A DNA stretch of 37,500 bases from Priapulus caudatus (taxonomy: Eukaryota; Priapulida; Priapulimorpha; Priapulimorphida; Priapulidae). The notes beneath the pieces were generated by a model. The model ran no database searches and had not been told where the DNA came from. It was given only the letters and a program-made list of their open reading frames with translations. The stretch spans positions 254,381-291,880 of the forward strand of contig NW_014577359.1 of the NCBI RefSeq assembly GCF_000485595.1, in the 5' to 3' direction. Position numbers and translations under genes: made by a program. This document shows positions 1-10,565 of this stretch, piece after piece (the first letter of the stretch is position 1; each line of letters begins with the position of its first letter).

Positions 1-208
1 CCTCGTGTGACTGTGCCATCGCAACAGCGGCTCCCTCGTTAAAACCATTAATGCAAGGTTGTGGCAGTGTGTGTGTTGAATGGCATAACCAACACATTTA
101 TTGAATCAATTGCAAAGGTGTCATAGCCTCAGCTTGAATAGAGAAAGGAAGAAACATCACTTGTGTGTTGGTGATGGATTACATTACAAACGGTTCTTTT
201 TATTTTAG

Positions 209-293
209 TGGCATGGTCTTTAATGGAGGAGTGGTGGGGAAGGCATATAGAGGCCTCATATGCAGCTTTGAATACTCAGCAGGTGTGACAATG
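209..293 (+). CDS. ADAM exon a: metalloprotease domain
   Basis: Acceptor TTTATTTTAG and donor ATG|GTGAGC. One base completes an upstream codon, then 28 codons ([13 protein letters not shown]...[11 protein letters not shown]), matching the ADAM catalytic segment with the conserved GlyLeu/VVG-A...CS...GV pattern just before the zinc helix. Ends in phase 0. The preceding exon is outside the window; 1-208 reads as intron. Confidence 0.88.
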
Positions 294-2888
294 GTGAGCA
301 AGACTAACCATGGTGTGCACATGAATGAATGCTAATTAATTTGTGACAGGTGCTTCCTAACGATTAAGTTTTACTTCATGAATTTCTTCCTGAGGTTTCG
401 TGATGTTATAGTTGTTAATCAAAATCAATACCATTAGATGGATTCTGTTGAAAATGTCTTTGTCCTGTAAGACAGCTGTTACGTTTACTATGCATGCCAC
501 ATACAATGTTGGTTGATGGGGGCCACATGTTCAGAATATTATATGTGGCATAACTACATTCTTTGTGCCATGCAAAAATTTTGCATCAAAAGATTTTGTT
601 TACGTGTAGATTTTATGTATTTAACGTTCTTTCTAACATATTTTGTTAGGATCACAGTAGACTCGTGCTGCCAGTGGCTACGACGCTTGCACACGAGCTA
701 GGTCACAACTTTGGCATGGAACATGACATAGACAGCTGTGAATGCCCAGAGAAGAAGTGCATCATGTCTCCCTCGTCTGGGTATGTTCCGTGGGCATGTT
801 CTATATTCAGTGCAGCATAAATTGAGCTCTAACGTGGGATTTGTCTGTTATGTGTACGTGTGACATAAACTTTGGATTGTAAATCTGTTCAATTAATTAC
901 ATATACTTCGATCAGTGACCATTAAATGAATTTCGCAAATTTGGCAAGCATGAAAGTGCTCAGTTTACTTCTCACATGCGCTCTCAGAAGCTTTTACACT
1001 ATGTGCAGGACACTGATAAGATGTTCCATTGTCTACAATTGGAGATAGGCACAATTATTACTGTCACGCTACTGCACTGTGCTGCAGTAGTTATTTGCGG
1101 CAATAATGCTAGAAATTATTACGTCATAAATGTTCAAGCCGAATAGGCAAGACTTTGAGTCTCACCCAAGTAGAATCATCTCGTAGTAGATGGCGTTGAA
1201 AATCCCATTTATTGCATAAGCTAATGAAATCGCTAACATCTGTATTGCCAGTTAGACGCACTTCGAATTATCCTGCCATAAAACTCACGATGTCGAAAGC
1301 AGCATAACGAAGGAACTTTCGTCAGATGTTCGTTACGTCAGATGTCTGTTTTGTGACTGTGTCGTGTGTCACTCGGCTGTTTTAGGTCTTTCATACCAAG
1401 GCACTGGTCAGCGTGCTCCTACAGATACTGGAAGAAGTCGCTGCGCAGGGAGCTTGACTACTGCCTGCACAACAAGCCGTATCACATATTTGAGAGTCCC
1501 ATGTGTGGAAATGGTTATGTAGAGGAAGGAGAAACGTGTGACTGCGGGCTGCCGGAGGTTAGAAAAAAAAACACTCATCTGGTTTTTGGTTATGTTGATG
1601 TAAAAGTAGGAAATAGTAGAATTTCATTGTGTTAGTTGCTATCGAATCGATGCTCGCATGTTCTCTATCACATAATAGTCGTAACTCATTAAATAAGTTC
1701 ATTCGGTTGGCAGACTAATATATATAACAGGGTTAATTGTTACTCAACCATGAAAATTTACAATTTCACGGTTGAGTAACAAATAACCTTGTTATATACA
1801 TAATAGTCGTGCTTATGGGTGCCTGCAAACTTCATGAACAAGATGAGTGCAGAAAAAGAAATGTGTCCACCAAAGTGCTTGATTTCTGGTATGTATCTCT
1901 GTGACTTGTGAATAATGAATGGCATGACTTGATAATGTCATAACCTACCCTAATCTGTACGAAGAAATTAGCAACATTGCTTTTCTAATTTATTTGGACC
2001 CATGAGAATTTTTTAGCAAAATTTTAAAAACCCAAATTTTTTTATGGTTTTCAAAAATTAACCCACTATGTCCACATGAGCCCAAATTAGCACATGGGCT
2101 CCTAAATGGAACGTTCATTATTACATGCAAATTCGACTGATATTATAAAGCCATGTCCACCTTTTGGTAGCCACAGCAGATCTGTGTGCTTACACCGCAT
2201 AGCACTATACCCTAACATTTTTAGCCATTTATGTTTTTGCAGACATGCTTGCCCACTTGGAAAAATAACTCTAAAAAAACAGTGTTCAGTAAAAGTCAAT
2301 TTCAAAAAGGCACTTTAGTTAGAGATGTCATAATGCATAGGGCAATTCTCCGATCAGCCCACTCTAGCAACTAGCAAACTAATTGTCACCGTTTGAAGTT
2401 TAGCCTGAGATAAACCTAGCTAGGCTGGTGGGTAATTTGCTTTTTGCTAAGTAATGAACGCTTACGTCATACGTATGTTGACTCCTTATCAATCGAGATT
2501 TTTGACACGCACAAAACATGCACTCTCCACTTTCCATGCGAACGAACAATTCATAATATGTACCGCGCGATGTTGAATGGGTTTTAAACTACGCAGCGTA
2601 TCCTGCTGTGAATCAAAAGGTCTGACGTCAATCGGCACTGCTACGCTACGTGACGTGGTCCATTACTTGCTAGCTGTGATTGCTATATATAAACGTTCCC
2701 ATTTCAGTTCTGTGACAGCCCCTGCTGCAACGCGACGTCATGCCAGATCTACCCTAACGCCACCTGTGCGACGGGTATGTGCTGTGATCTGACCACGTGC
2801 AAGGTACGAATGAATTTATGAGCAGGATCTTGACGGCTACCTGAACCTCCCGTCTAGTAACTGTGTAAAGCTACATGTATAGGCAACA

Positions 2889-2932
<44 letters not shown>

Positions 2933-5900
2933 CACATGCACACATACATTATATGTCTGCACTTCAGCAAGATCTCGCATACAAACAGGTTTCATTACAC
3001 TTAGAAAACAAGCGACGCGCTAACTTTATTTTGCGACGCTAATTCAGTTTGATCTAATTATGACTCATCTGGCGAGCATCGAGTTTAATATCAATTATGC
3101 AGGCAATTATAATCAAGTAAATCAGCTACGTGGATTAAGAATGATGTATCCACGGAAGCATGAAATGCATGTCTAACCAGTTTTATGCTATTGCGATGTC
3201 TAACCAGTTTTTTGCTAGCTATTGTGGTGTCGGCTAGCCGGCCATTTTTAATTGTTGGTTGCGTGTGGCTGTTGTTTACAGCACAAGCCACCCGCGACAC
3301 TGTGCAGACAAGCTGTCAGTGAATGTGACCTGCCTGAGTTTTGTCGCGGTGATTCACTGAACTGTCCCGATGACGTGCATGTGCAGGATGGAGAGGGATG
3401 CGCAGCTGGCAAAGTGAGTGTGCTGCTACCTAGGTGTCTGTCTACCTATTCTGTTTTCTATTCTATATATTCTATATTTGTCCTGTATTCTATATCTATG
3501 TCTATATTCTTTTTGGACTATGAACTTGCATAGCATAATTGCCTGCAGTTTTCTTACATACTAACAATTTTCTTCTATGGTGCTCTTCATCCTATTGGTC
3601 CCGTTCGATCGAACAATATTTCGTCTGCTTTTGAAAACGCCAATTCTAGTTGTATCTGTTATTTTATTATGTTCTGTTGTATTATTATATCTGTTCTGTA
3701 TTATTGAATATGGGGCTGCTCGATGTTGCTGTAATTTAGATACACACGTGCAAAATTTACTGCACTAGCTGCTGTCTTTTATATATCTTTAAGGTGTGAT
3801 TATATGTTGGCCGTCCTGTGCATAGTCCTGTGTGCAGCCCTGAGAACTTCAACTAGTGAATGCTGCTGTGGAGTTATCATGATAATTTATGTGTGAGATG
3901 GTATCTAACTAATGCTAAGCGGTCTACGTATCCACTGCTGTGTCCGTAATATGTGCCCTCGCTCAACAGGCGTACTGCTACGATGGGACGTGCTCGTCAC
4001 ATGAGAGTCAGTGCAAACGGATCTGGGGACCGACTGGCCGGGTATCAGCCTCAGAGTGCTTTGACCATAACCTCCGTGGCACCGAGAGGGGCAACTGCGG
4101 TTACTTCCGCAACAACAAAACCTTCACCGCCTGCATGCAGGAGTAAGCTCTCAATTTCAAGTTTTAAAATTAGAAATCTCAAATTTTAAGTTGTCAATTT
4201 TCTGTGAGGGATTGCCATGTATCGTTTTTCTCCTTCCCTACTGTACAGAGCTAGTTGAATGCTTGATACCGTATCAACTGCATGGCCAAATTATTGGTGA
4301 TTGAAGTGAGATGTGACCTATTTCACAGTGCAGATGCCAGGTTTACTCATGTTTTTAGAAACTGATAAGATTTTTCTAGCAAATGCAATGGCTGTAAACC
4401 ACCAAAGTCACTGCCTTTCCTAGTATATTAGCTATGGTAAAAATAAGTGGCTGTTGGCACTGATATACGGACTACAGCATATTGGTAAAGAAGATATGAG
4501 AAACCAGCATTCAGTTCAGGGAGGTATAATAGCATGTGTTTTTCTTGCCATTTATTCACTAGTATATGTTGTGATTTTGTGGGCGTTTGTTGGACTAACG
4601 TTCTGTTCTTTGCTTGTGTTCTAGAAACATCATGTGCGGCTTGCTACACTGCACACATCTGAACGAGCGCACAGAGCTGGGTATGGAGTCCGTGACACGG
4701 CTCTCACGCTCCTTCATACACTCTCAGCACGGCAGTGCTATTCTACCCTGCCACACCGCAATGATAGATCTCGGCTTGAACAATAGGGACCCGGGACTCA
4801 CTCCCAATGGAGCCAAGTGTGGTGACAACATGGTTAGTCCATTGCATCGGTTGTTATAGTTGTGTAATTACACACTGATCTGGGTAGGGTAACTCTATTT
4901 ATGTTGTCGATGTTAATATTATGTATGCATATGTGCGCGCATGTGTACAGTCAATCCTGGATATAACAGCTACTCAAGGGAAAGTGTAAAAGGGGCCTTT
5001 ATATATAGGTGGTATTTCTATAGAGGTAGGCAGCCGTTGTTAATTCTTGCCATGGGAGATCTACGTGTATATGAACGGTGCGTGAAGGTATATGAAGTGG
5101 GATGAATGGTAATGCATGAGAAGGTAGGGGTGAATGAAGGTGAAAAAGAAGGGGGAAAGGGGAAAGGAGTGAATGTAGGAGGAAAAGGAAGGGGGAAAGG
5201 AGTGAATGAAGGAGGAAAAGGAAGGGGGAAAGGAGTGTATGTAGGAGGAAAAGAGGAAAATTGTGGGAAAGTGGAGGAGGAAGGAGGATAGGAGAGTTTT
5301 ATACATCCTTGAACCTACTGTGTAATTCTGTTTTGACTGTTTAGGAGACATGTGTAGAGTCTTTCAGTTATTTGCATTGTGATGAACTTAAATGCTCCTT
5401 TTCAGATTTCTCCTCTGAGTAATAGTCCAGACTTGCTTCATAATCAGTAGTGCAATCCTTGTCATTATAAGTACCCATCATTGTAATCAGTATTCCAATG
5501 AACTTCTTTTATTCAGGTTCCATATGCATGCAATCGTGCGTGCGTGTGTGTGCATATGACTTTTATAATTAGCGTATAGTCTCTATTTATTTACATTGCC
5601 TTTCAGATGTGCATTAACGAGTCATGTCAGAGTGTAGAAGATATAAAGATATTCCAGTGCCCTGAGCAATGTCACAATAAAGGGGTAAGTTGTCACATTT
5701 TATTAGCTGATGTGAATTATGGATATATGAATATTGTTGAAATGTTATTGAAATGCTCCAGCTGTCATAGGTCAGTTATTACCCAAGTATTGATCAAATT
5801 ACATAAGTAAGTTTAATGATCTCATTGTTCAAATTAGATTAATCACATCATCTTCACAATGTAATAGTTTAATTTTTTATAAAAGCATACTTACTTTTTA

Positions 5901-8553
5901 TTAGATACCTTCGTGTCTATCAAGTTATTCTATCAATAGCCCATCTAATCTCATTTTGGTTTAATTAATGTAGGTTTGCAACAATAGAGGGCACTGCCAC
6001 TGTATTGAGGGTTATTCGCCTCCACTATGCGATGTTCCTGGCTTGGGAGGAAGCATCGATAGCGGGCCACCTCTCACCAGCATAAGACCCAGTCGACTGT
6101 TGGTCATCCTACTGTGCCTTTTCGTCAGCATTAGCTTTCTCATAGTCGCAGTGCTAGTCGTCATATTTAAGCATAAGGGACTGCGAGATTGGATGGTGCT
6201 GAACAGTGCAAAGAAGACGAAAAAGCAAGCCTTCATGTATGTGTTTACTATCTCATAAGGCAATATCTTGTTTAACCGTAAAAAGTTCGTTGTTTAGAGT
6301 TTCATCAGCACATTTTAATGGTCCTTATTAAACACATTACTGCATTAGGTATACACTTTAGATTAATTTTTGATTTACATTCAACCACACTAGAAACATT
6401 TTCAAAAGCATTAGCAACAGTTTTATAAAGTTACAAAGATTAGATACATCGTATTGTGCGGTACCGTGAAAAATGAGTTCAAGGCTATTGAAACTATCAA
6501 GTTATTGTTTTCTCATGGCCACCTTCATACAACTCTCCCGGAATATCTTTACTATGGCAGTGAACATTTTTGCAAGGGCTTCATTTGCTAACTATGCGAT
6601 AGACTAACGGTCGTATAACTTGCATCACGCGCTCATTCCGAATGATTGCGTAAATATCAGAATAAATTTTAATTAAAATAAAAAAAATATTAATTACGAA
6701 TGTAAACATCGTGTCGTTTCCTTCTCGTAATCAGGTCGTCGAGCAGCGTCGTAAAAACACCGAGGAAGACGCCGTCGATGACGTCGAAGCCCATCGCGTC
6801 GGTGCCCTCATTCAAGATGAACAACGGAGTGACGAGCCCGACGTGCGACGTGCCCGTGCGTCCGGCGCCGGCCGTCCCTCTGCCATCGCGGCCGTCGTTC
6901 AACAAGGCCGACATCGGGCGACCGGTCGCCAACGGCGTGGCGCCGTCCGCCGACCTGCAGCCGCTGCTGCCTCCGCCGCCGCAGCAGCAGCATCACGCGG
7001 TGCATCGAACGCACAGCGTCGCTCTGCCCGCGAAGCCGCACCCGCCGACCGTCGCCAAGTCGTACTCGCAGCGCGACGACGCGGGCGGCGCGATGAGGCG
7101 CCCCCTGCTGCGACGCGGCAGCTCGTCGACGCCGGAGACGGACCGCCGCGACCCTCTGCCGCCCGTCGGCGGGCCGATTGGCCGGCAGAGGGACCGAGGA
7201 GGAGGACCGTCGCTGCCGAGCTACGACCAGGCGGTCGGCGTGGTGGACGCGCAGGGCGACGGCGCGCCGGCGAGCTCGTTCGCGAGGTACCCGTGGTCGC
7301 GGAAGCCCCACCAGCACGGGATGCTGCCGCACGGCGCGCTCGCGGAGGATGACGAGGAGGCGGCGGGCGCGCACGCTGCAGTAGCCAACTCGCTGAGCGG
7401 AGACATCGACGAGGCGCTCCTGCAGAGGAACATACCGCCGGTGAGACCGCTGCCGAAGATGAACCGGCCGCGGTCGAGCGCCGGCGATCAGCAGCACGTC
7501 GCGCGGTCCCCGCCACCGAAGCCTAGTCCGCCGCGTCTCGGCGCCGCGGTGCAGCCGCACAACCCTCTGCACGTGCAGATTTCAGCCAAAGAACGTCCCG
7601 CGCAGCCGCAGAGGCCCAGTCCCGTCTACTCGGCGAGCTCGGACGTGATGCCGCTAGCCGGCGGTCATCCGGCCGGGCGGGCGGCGTCTTTCGATAGGGG
7701 CGCTGCAGCGCTCGGTCGCAGCGCACCCAGGAGATCCGGCAGCGACAGAACTTCGCCGTACACCGCCGGCGCGACGATGAAATCCTTCAAACCGTCGCCG
7801 CCGCCGCCGCTGTCGTCGTCGATGACGAGCTTCAAGCCGCCGCCGTCGTCGGCGCCACCTGGCGGCAGGAGCACGCTCGGCAGGAGCGCGAGCGTGGCGG
7901 AGGCGAGCCACGCGGGGGCGCCGGCGTCGGCGGTGCGGCGGAGCGCGAGCGCGCTGCCCAGCCAGCCCTCGCTGCCCGTCTACCAGAACGTGCCGCGGAC
8001 GCTGAAGCGGTCGGCGTCGCAGCGACCGACAAAGCCGCCGCCGGGGCCGCCGGTGCCGCGGCGCGGGGGCAGCCTGACGCGCGACGCGTCACCGCCACGA
8101 GTCTACGGCGTCAGCGACGACGAGAGCGAGCACTACTACAACACGCGCGCCGGCGACAGCCTCTACTGCAACGACGTGCTGGGAGCGCGCGACACGCTGG
8201 CCGAGGCCGAGGAGGAGGAGGAGGAGGAGGACTACTATCAGGACGTGCAGGCGCCCGACTGGTACAACGCGAACAACAACCACAAGTGCGAGCGGCGCGG
8301 CGGCGCGGCGGACGGCGGTCGCGGCGCGGCGGCGCGTTACGCGATGACCAAGGTTGACCTTCCCGTGAAGGCGGCCCTGCGAGTGGGCCGCGCTGCCAGC
8401 TCGCTGGGCGCGCTCTCGGTGTTGGAGCGCGCGAAGAAACTGGGCAGTCTGTTCGGATCGTCGTCGTCGGCCGCGCTAGAAGGTCGAGACCAACGAACAC
8501 TCGCGGCGAGTGAAGAAGGATCGACTCCGGCGAGAGGTGCCGCATATACCTAA
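209..8553 (+). CDS. ADAM12/19-like metalloprotease-disintegrin, 3' part (10 exons)
   Basis: Membrane-anchored zinc metalloprotease of the ADAM family, which sheds ectodomains and binds integrins at the cell surface. Joined exons: 209-293, 650-780, 1386-1557, 2708-2803, 3282-3413, 3970-4142, 4625-4832, 5607-5684, 5974-6236, 6735-8553; every junction is GT-AG and phase-compatible, giving 1051 residues to the TAA at 8551-8553. Visible order (window residues): metalloprotease end with [12 protein letters not shown] (43-54, all zinc ligands and the catalytic Glu present) and the Met-turn CIMSP; disintegrin [15 protein letters not shown]; cysteine-rich with WGP; EGF-like; [10 protein letters not shown] juxtamembrane motif typical of ADAM12/19; transmembrane helix 400-423; long proline-rich tail. 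Signal peptide, pro-domain and early catalytic exons lie off the left edge. The tail is far longer than the roughly 200 residues usual in vertebrate relatives. ADAM12/19/33 subgroup is a motif-based call; no alignment was run. Confidence 0.95.
294..649 (+). other. ADAM intron a-b
   Basis: Intron of 356 bases, GT...AG, mildly AT-rich. A 62-codon open frame starting at 513 runs into the next exon in a different frame and has no family signal. Nothing else supported. Confidence 0.8.
650..780 (+). CDS. ADAM exon b: zinc-binding catalytic helix and Met-turn
   Basis: Encodes [20 protein letters not shown] and on through FGMEHD, then a cysteine-bearing loop and CIMSPSSG. The HExxHxxGxxHD motif with intact Glu predicts an active peptidase. 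Acceptor TTTTGTTAG, donor CTGG|GTATGT; 43 codons plus two bases. Confidence 0.95.
781..1385 (+). other. ADAM intron b-c
   Basis: 605-base intron with no repeat array or gene that I can see; acceptor TGTTTTAG. Confidence 0.75.
1386..1557 (+). CDS. ADAM exon c: end of protease domain and start of disintegrin domain
   Basis: Begins with one base completing Gly, then 57 codons: the WSACS segment that closes the metalloprotease domain, a CLHNKP linker, and [18 protein letters not shown], the signature that opens ADAM disintegrin domains (calcium-binding Asn/Glu residues present). Donor GAG|GTTAGA, phase 0. Confidence 0.95.
1558..2707 (+). other. ADAM intron c-d with foldback element
   Basis: The largest intron of this gene (1150 bases). 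It carries a 78-bp foldback (1721-1798, listed separately) and a small inverted repeat GAGCCCA/TGGGCTC at 2078-2101. Short opposing open frames around 2102-2318 have no family signal. Confidence 0.75.
1721..1798. repeat. Foldback (inverted repeat), MITE-like
   Basis: Left arm 1721-1758 and right arm 1762-1798 are near-perfect reverse complements around a 3-base loop; only a few mismatches occur over about 37 bases. The 12-mer CATAATAGTCGT occurs at 1671-1682 and again at 1799-1810, immediately after the right arm, so the element may lie in a duplicated segment. No coding capacity. Confidence 0.8.
2708..2803 (+). CDS. ADAM exon d: disintegrin domain
   Basis: 32 codons, phase 0 to phase 0: [12 protein letters not shown] then [15 protein letters not shown]. 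Cysteine spacing matches the CCNATTC...C..G.CC..C block of ADAM disintegrin domains. Acceptor ATTTCAG, donor AAG|GTACGA. Confidence 0.95.
2804..3281 (+). other. ADAM intron d-e with (ACGC)n
   Basis: 478-base intron. A tetranucleotide CACG array fills about 2887-2932. A 16-base direct repeat ATGTCTAACCAGTTTT occurs at about 3168 and 3198. No gene seen. Confidence 0.75.
2887..2932. repeat. (ACGC)n microsatellite
   Basis: About eleven uninterrupted CACG units, followed by CACACATGCACACATAC. Alternating purine-pyrimidine, so Z-DNA prone. Confidence 0.95.
3282..3413 (+). CDS. ADAM exon e: disintegrin loop with RX6DLPEF and RGDS
   Basis: 44 codons, phase 0. Contains [14 protein letters not shown], where Arg, six residues and DLPEF form the RX6DLPEF pattern described for alpha9beta1 integrin binding in ADAMs. 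The next residues are RGDSLNC. Then [12 protein letters not shown], typical of the disintegrin/cysteine-rich boundary. Donor AAA|GTGAGT. Confidence 0.95.
3414..3969 (+). other. ADAM intron e-f
   Basis: 556-base intron. The first 100 bases hold an imperfect (TCTAT)n tract at about 3444-3515. Short open frames (3577-3768) have no family signal. Confidence 0.75.
3970..4142 (+). CDS. ADAM exon f: cysteine-rich domain
   Basis: 57 codons plus two bases: [15 protein letters not shown], then the conserved IWGP, a CF..N...G..RGNCG block and FTACMQE. Order and cysteines match the ADAM cysteine-rich domain. Donor is GCAGGA|GTAAGC; the apparent in-frame TAA just beyond it belongs to the intron. Confidence 0.94.
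4143..4624 (+). other. ADAM intron f-g
   Basis: 482 bases of unremarkable intron, acceptor CTTGTGTTCTAG. Nothing else supported. Confidence 0.75.
4625..4832 (+). CDS. ADAM exon g: cysteine-rich domain, second part
   Basis: One base plus 69 codons. NIMCGLLHC corresponds to the CGK.QC segment of other ADAMs. A basic, histidine-bearing stretch follows, then CHTAMIDLG and [15 protein letters not shown], matching DPGLV..GTKC..... in ADAM12/19. Phase-0 donor ATG|GTTAGT. Confidence 0.93.
4833..5606 (+). other. ADAM intron g-h with purine minisatellite
   Basis: 774-base intron holding a purine-rich 33-bp minisatellite (5107-5290) and a short GT-rich tract near 5536-5556. Open frames over the repeat are products of its composition. 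Confidence 0.75.
5107..5290. repeat. Purine-rich 33-bp minisatellite
   Basis: A unit of about 33 bases (GGAGGAAAAGGAAGGGGGAA plus AGGAGTGAATGTA) is repeated about three times with diverged flanking partial copies. The strand is almost all purine. Because 33 is a multiple of three, the antisense strand reads as an 11-residue protein repeat, but no gene signal supports coding. Confidence 0.85.
5607..5684 (+). CDS. ADAM exon h: EGF-like region start
   Basis: 26 codons, phase 0 on both sides: [20 protein letters not shown] then QCHNKG. Corresponds to the CLN..CQ......CP..C...G segment linking the cysteine-rich and EGF-like domains. Acceptor TTTCAG, donor GGG|GTAAGT. Confidence 0.93.
5685..5973 (+). 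other. ADAM intron h-i
   Basis: 289 bases, AT-rich, no feature beyond the splice sites. Confidence 0.7.
5974..6236 (+). CDS. ADAM exon i: EGF-like end, juxtamembrane and transmembrane helix
   Basis: 87 codons plus two bases. [20 protein letters not shown] completes the EGF-like module; [10 protein letters not shown] is the ADAM12/19-type juxtamembrane motif. A hydrophobic helix of 24 residues ([10 protein letters not shown]...VVIF) is followed by the basic stop-transfer KHKGLRDW and a lysine cluster KKTKK. Donor TTCAT|GTATGT. Confidence 0.95.
6237..6734 (+). other. ADAM last intron
   Basis: 498-base AT-rich intron ending TCGTAATCAG. Nothing else seen. The composition switches abruptly from AT-rich to GC-rich at the following exon. 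Confidence 0.75.
6735..8553 (+). CDS. ADAM exon j: GC-rich cytosolic tail
   Basis: One base completes Met, then 605 codons and TAA (8551-8553), uninterrupted. The tail is rich in Pro, Ser, Arg and Ala. Visible linear motifs: a class I SH3-type RPAPAVP near 6859; LPSY (WW-binding LPxY type) at 7213-7224; PPVPRR (class II SH3 type) at 8047-8064; YQNV (7981-7992) and YCN (8164-8172), both YxN forms for GRB2-like SH2 domains; RSAS three times and RAAS twice; and an acidic run at 8209-8232. ADAM12/19 tails are known to bind SH3 proteins; binding here is inferred. Strong GC and CpG enrichment opens long shadow frames on both strands. The start follows from phase and the acceptor at 6733-6734; the internal ATG at 6778 is not the start. 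Confidence 0.92.
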
Positions 8554-9823
8554 CCCGCAGTCATAGTGTAGATCAGAGCGTGTTGCATCAGTCCTTATGC
8601 ATTCGATAGTTCTGTTCTAGTGTTGGTAGTGCATACAATTTTTCTTTTCTTTGGATAAAGCTTCGATTTTATCCAGTGTTATGAAGATACGGATAGATAA
8701 GATCAGCTAGTGCTTGTGGAAAAGTATCTTCAGTGATTTTCCGTTCTGAGGTGATGTTCAATTGATAAATATCTGTTTGGTGTCATTGGATAACATGGTC
8801 GATTTATTACTTGTTGATGGTTTTCAATTAGTTATACCAATTTTGAACATCGAATGGGAGAGAAATATCGAATCTGGATTGATTTTTTCCCTTGAGTTGT
8901 GTGCATGTATTTAATTTATATGTATATTATTTTCATATATATATGTATTGAATGCCAATATGTATACTGTATATATACCAACATATTTGATTTCGCAATG
9001 TAAACCTATTAATTGGATTACATAACGTGATTCAAACAAATTTTTAGATCCCTATTGAAATTATCAGTTATATATTACTATATCAAAGTACTCGTTATAC
9101 ATGAAGGCATACAATCTTTCCTAGTCGACAACATGATTTTCATATTGATATCGTATAAGATTTCATCAGTTCATCTCTAGTCGCAGGAAATAATCAAGTG
9201 CGATTTTTTTACCATCAGTGTATAAAATCGACCATGAGATTTAATGAAATTATCCATTTCACAAAATAGATTTGGGAAAATTCTTGGGTGGTTGATTTAG
9301 GTAATTTAAAACAATTGAGGAGATTAATTGCCATATAATTGGTTGTGTTGTAGTGCAATACGAGTATTTTATCAAAAGGTTGTGAGAGGAAGGCATACAT
9401 CTATAGTCAAACAGTTACCATTGTCAGCTGATATTAATTGTCTTCAGCACATATGTATCAGCGTCCCCACATAATGGCTGTCGATGTCATTAAGGCTTGC
9501 CTTTTATTAATTTTCATTTGCCTCCAATACAAGCGAGTAGCACATTGGGATTAGCATAACGTTTATCTGAAACATAATTTGAAGAAGTGCATCCACTATA
9601 TAGCTAGATCAAACTACCCAGTCAATTTTTAAATGCGAGTCTGAGTAATATTTTGAAGATAATCATCTTTCATTTGTGTATACGCTGTTACTATAATTAT
9701 CGCGTGTATTTATTTTTTTCATCGTTTGTGATTCGTGACCTTCATGGCATATTTATCCCATATTCGCAAGAGTTGGTCGGTGGCGCATTAAAGCATGACA
9801 CCCAAAAATGTAATATTGGGTGA

Positions 9824-9825
<2 letters not shown>
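8554..9825 (+). other. ADAM 3' UTR / 3' flank
   Basis: AT-rich non-coding sequence after the ADAM stop. No AATAAA occurs close to the stop; the nearest convincing hexamer is ATTAAA at 9787-9792, which would imply a 3' UTR of about 1.2 kb. No coding exon supported. Confidence 0.5.
9787..9792 (+). terminator. Candidate polyadenylation signal for the ADAM gene
   Basis: ATTAAA, the second commonest animal poly(A) hexamer, followed by GT/AT-rich sequence. Weak; AATAAA at 11815-11820 is an alternative. Confidence 0.2.
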
Positions 9826-9826
<1 letters not shown>

Positions 9827-9861
<35 letters not shown>

Positions 9862-9889
9862 ATATATATATATCATATATATATATATG
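9827..9889. repeat. (AT)n microsatellite
   Basis: Interrupted TA dinucleotide run containing an ATCAT interruption. Confidence 0.95.
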
Positions 9890-10565
9890 TAAAGTTAGAC
9901 CATTGTACGCTAAAGAGTACCACTGTTGGTTATCAGAAACCCAAAGTTTTTATAGCGGTGTGATATAGCCAGTGGGTGACTTCTTTTGATCTGTTGCATT
10001 TGATACCATTACTTTTAGTTCAAATCAAAGCTTGTGAAAAGTGTGTATATTCACGTGTATCTGGATGAGCGATGGTCCGTAGAGCAAACCTGTCCCTTTT
10101 CAAGTCCACAAAGACCATGCAGGTTTTACGTGCGTAGGATTTCTAGAATATTTGCGTAATAATGTGTGTGCGCGCGCCGTCGTGCGTGCATTGTGTGTGT
10201 GTGCGTGTGTATTTTTACGGATGAGTGTAAAACGTTACACACTGTATAGTCCGTAAATTGCTGTTTGGAGAAAGCCAAACTGTTAACGACTAACTAAGTA
10301 ATTCGTACAATAATTTATATGGAATATTTGGACTACCTATGAGTACAAATGATACAACATGCGAATACGTTCTTTGTAGCATTTAGAGTATTTTCGTTAT
10401 TCACAGTGGCCTATCTTTTTATCTAAACATTGCCACAAAAATATGAAGGAAAAAATCTGCAAGAGCAATACAAAGTGCTATTTATTTTATACCCCTAATC
10501 TTTGGTGTTTTGCACAGTGCTGTGCAGGAAACGGAGCTGAGTTGGCACACTGAGGTAGAGGGGAC
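9890..10565. other. Intergenic, no gene seen
   Basis: Mixed-composition DNA with a short GT/GC alternating tract at 10164-10212. No coding or RNA gene supported. Confidence 0.6.

Noticed and set aside
1..208. An ADAM exon at the left edge
   Set aside because: No frame continues the catalytic-domain sequence up to a donor; read as intron, although a very short edge exon cannot be excluded.
6808..7572. Long antisense and alternate-frame ORFs (254, 213, 205 and 144 codons) over the ADAM tail exon
   Set aside because: The exon is very GC-rich, so stop codons are rare in all frames. The frame joined by splice phase to the transmembrane exon, with recognisable motifs, is the real one.
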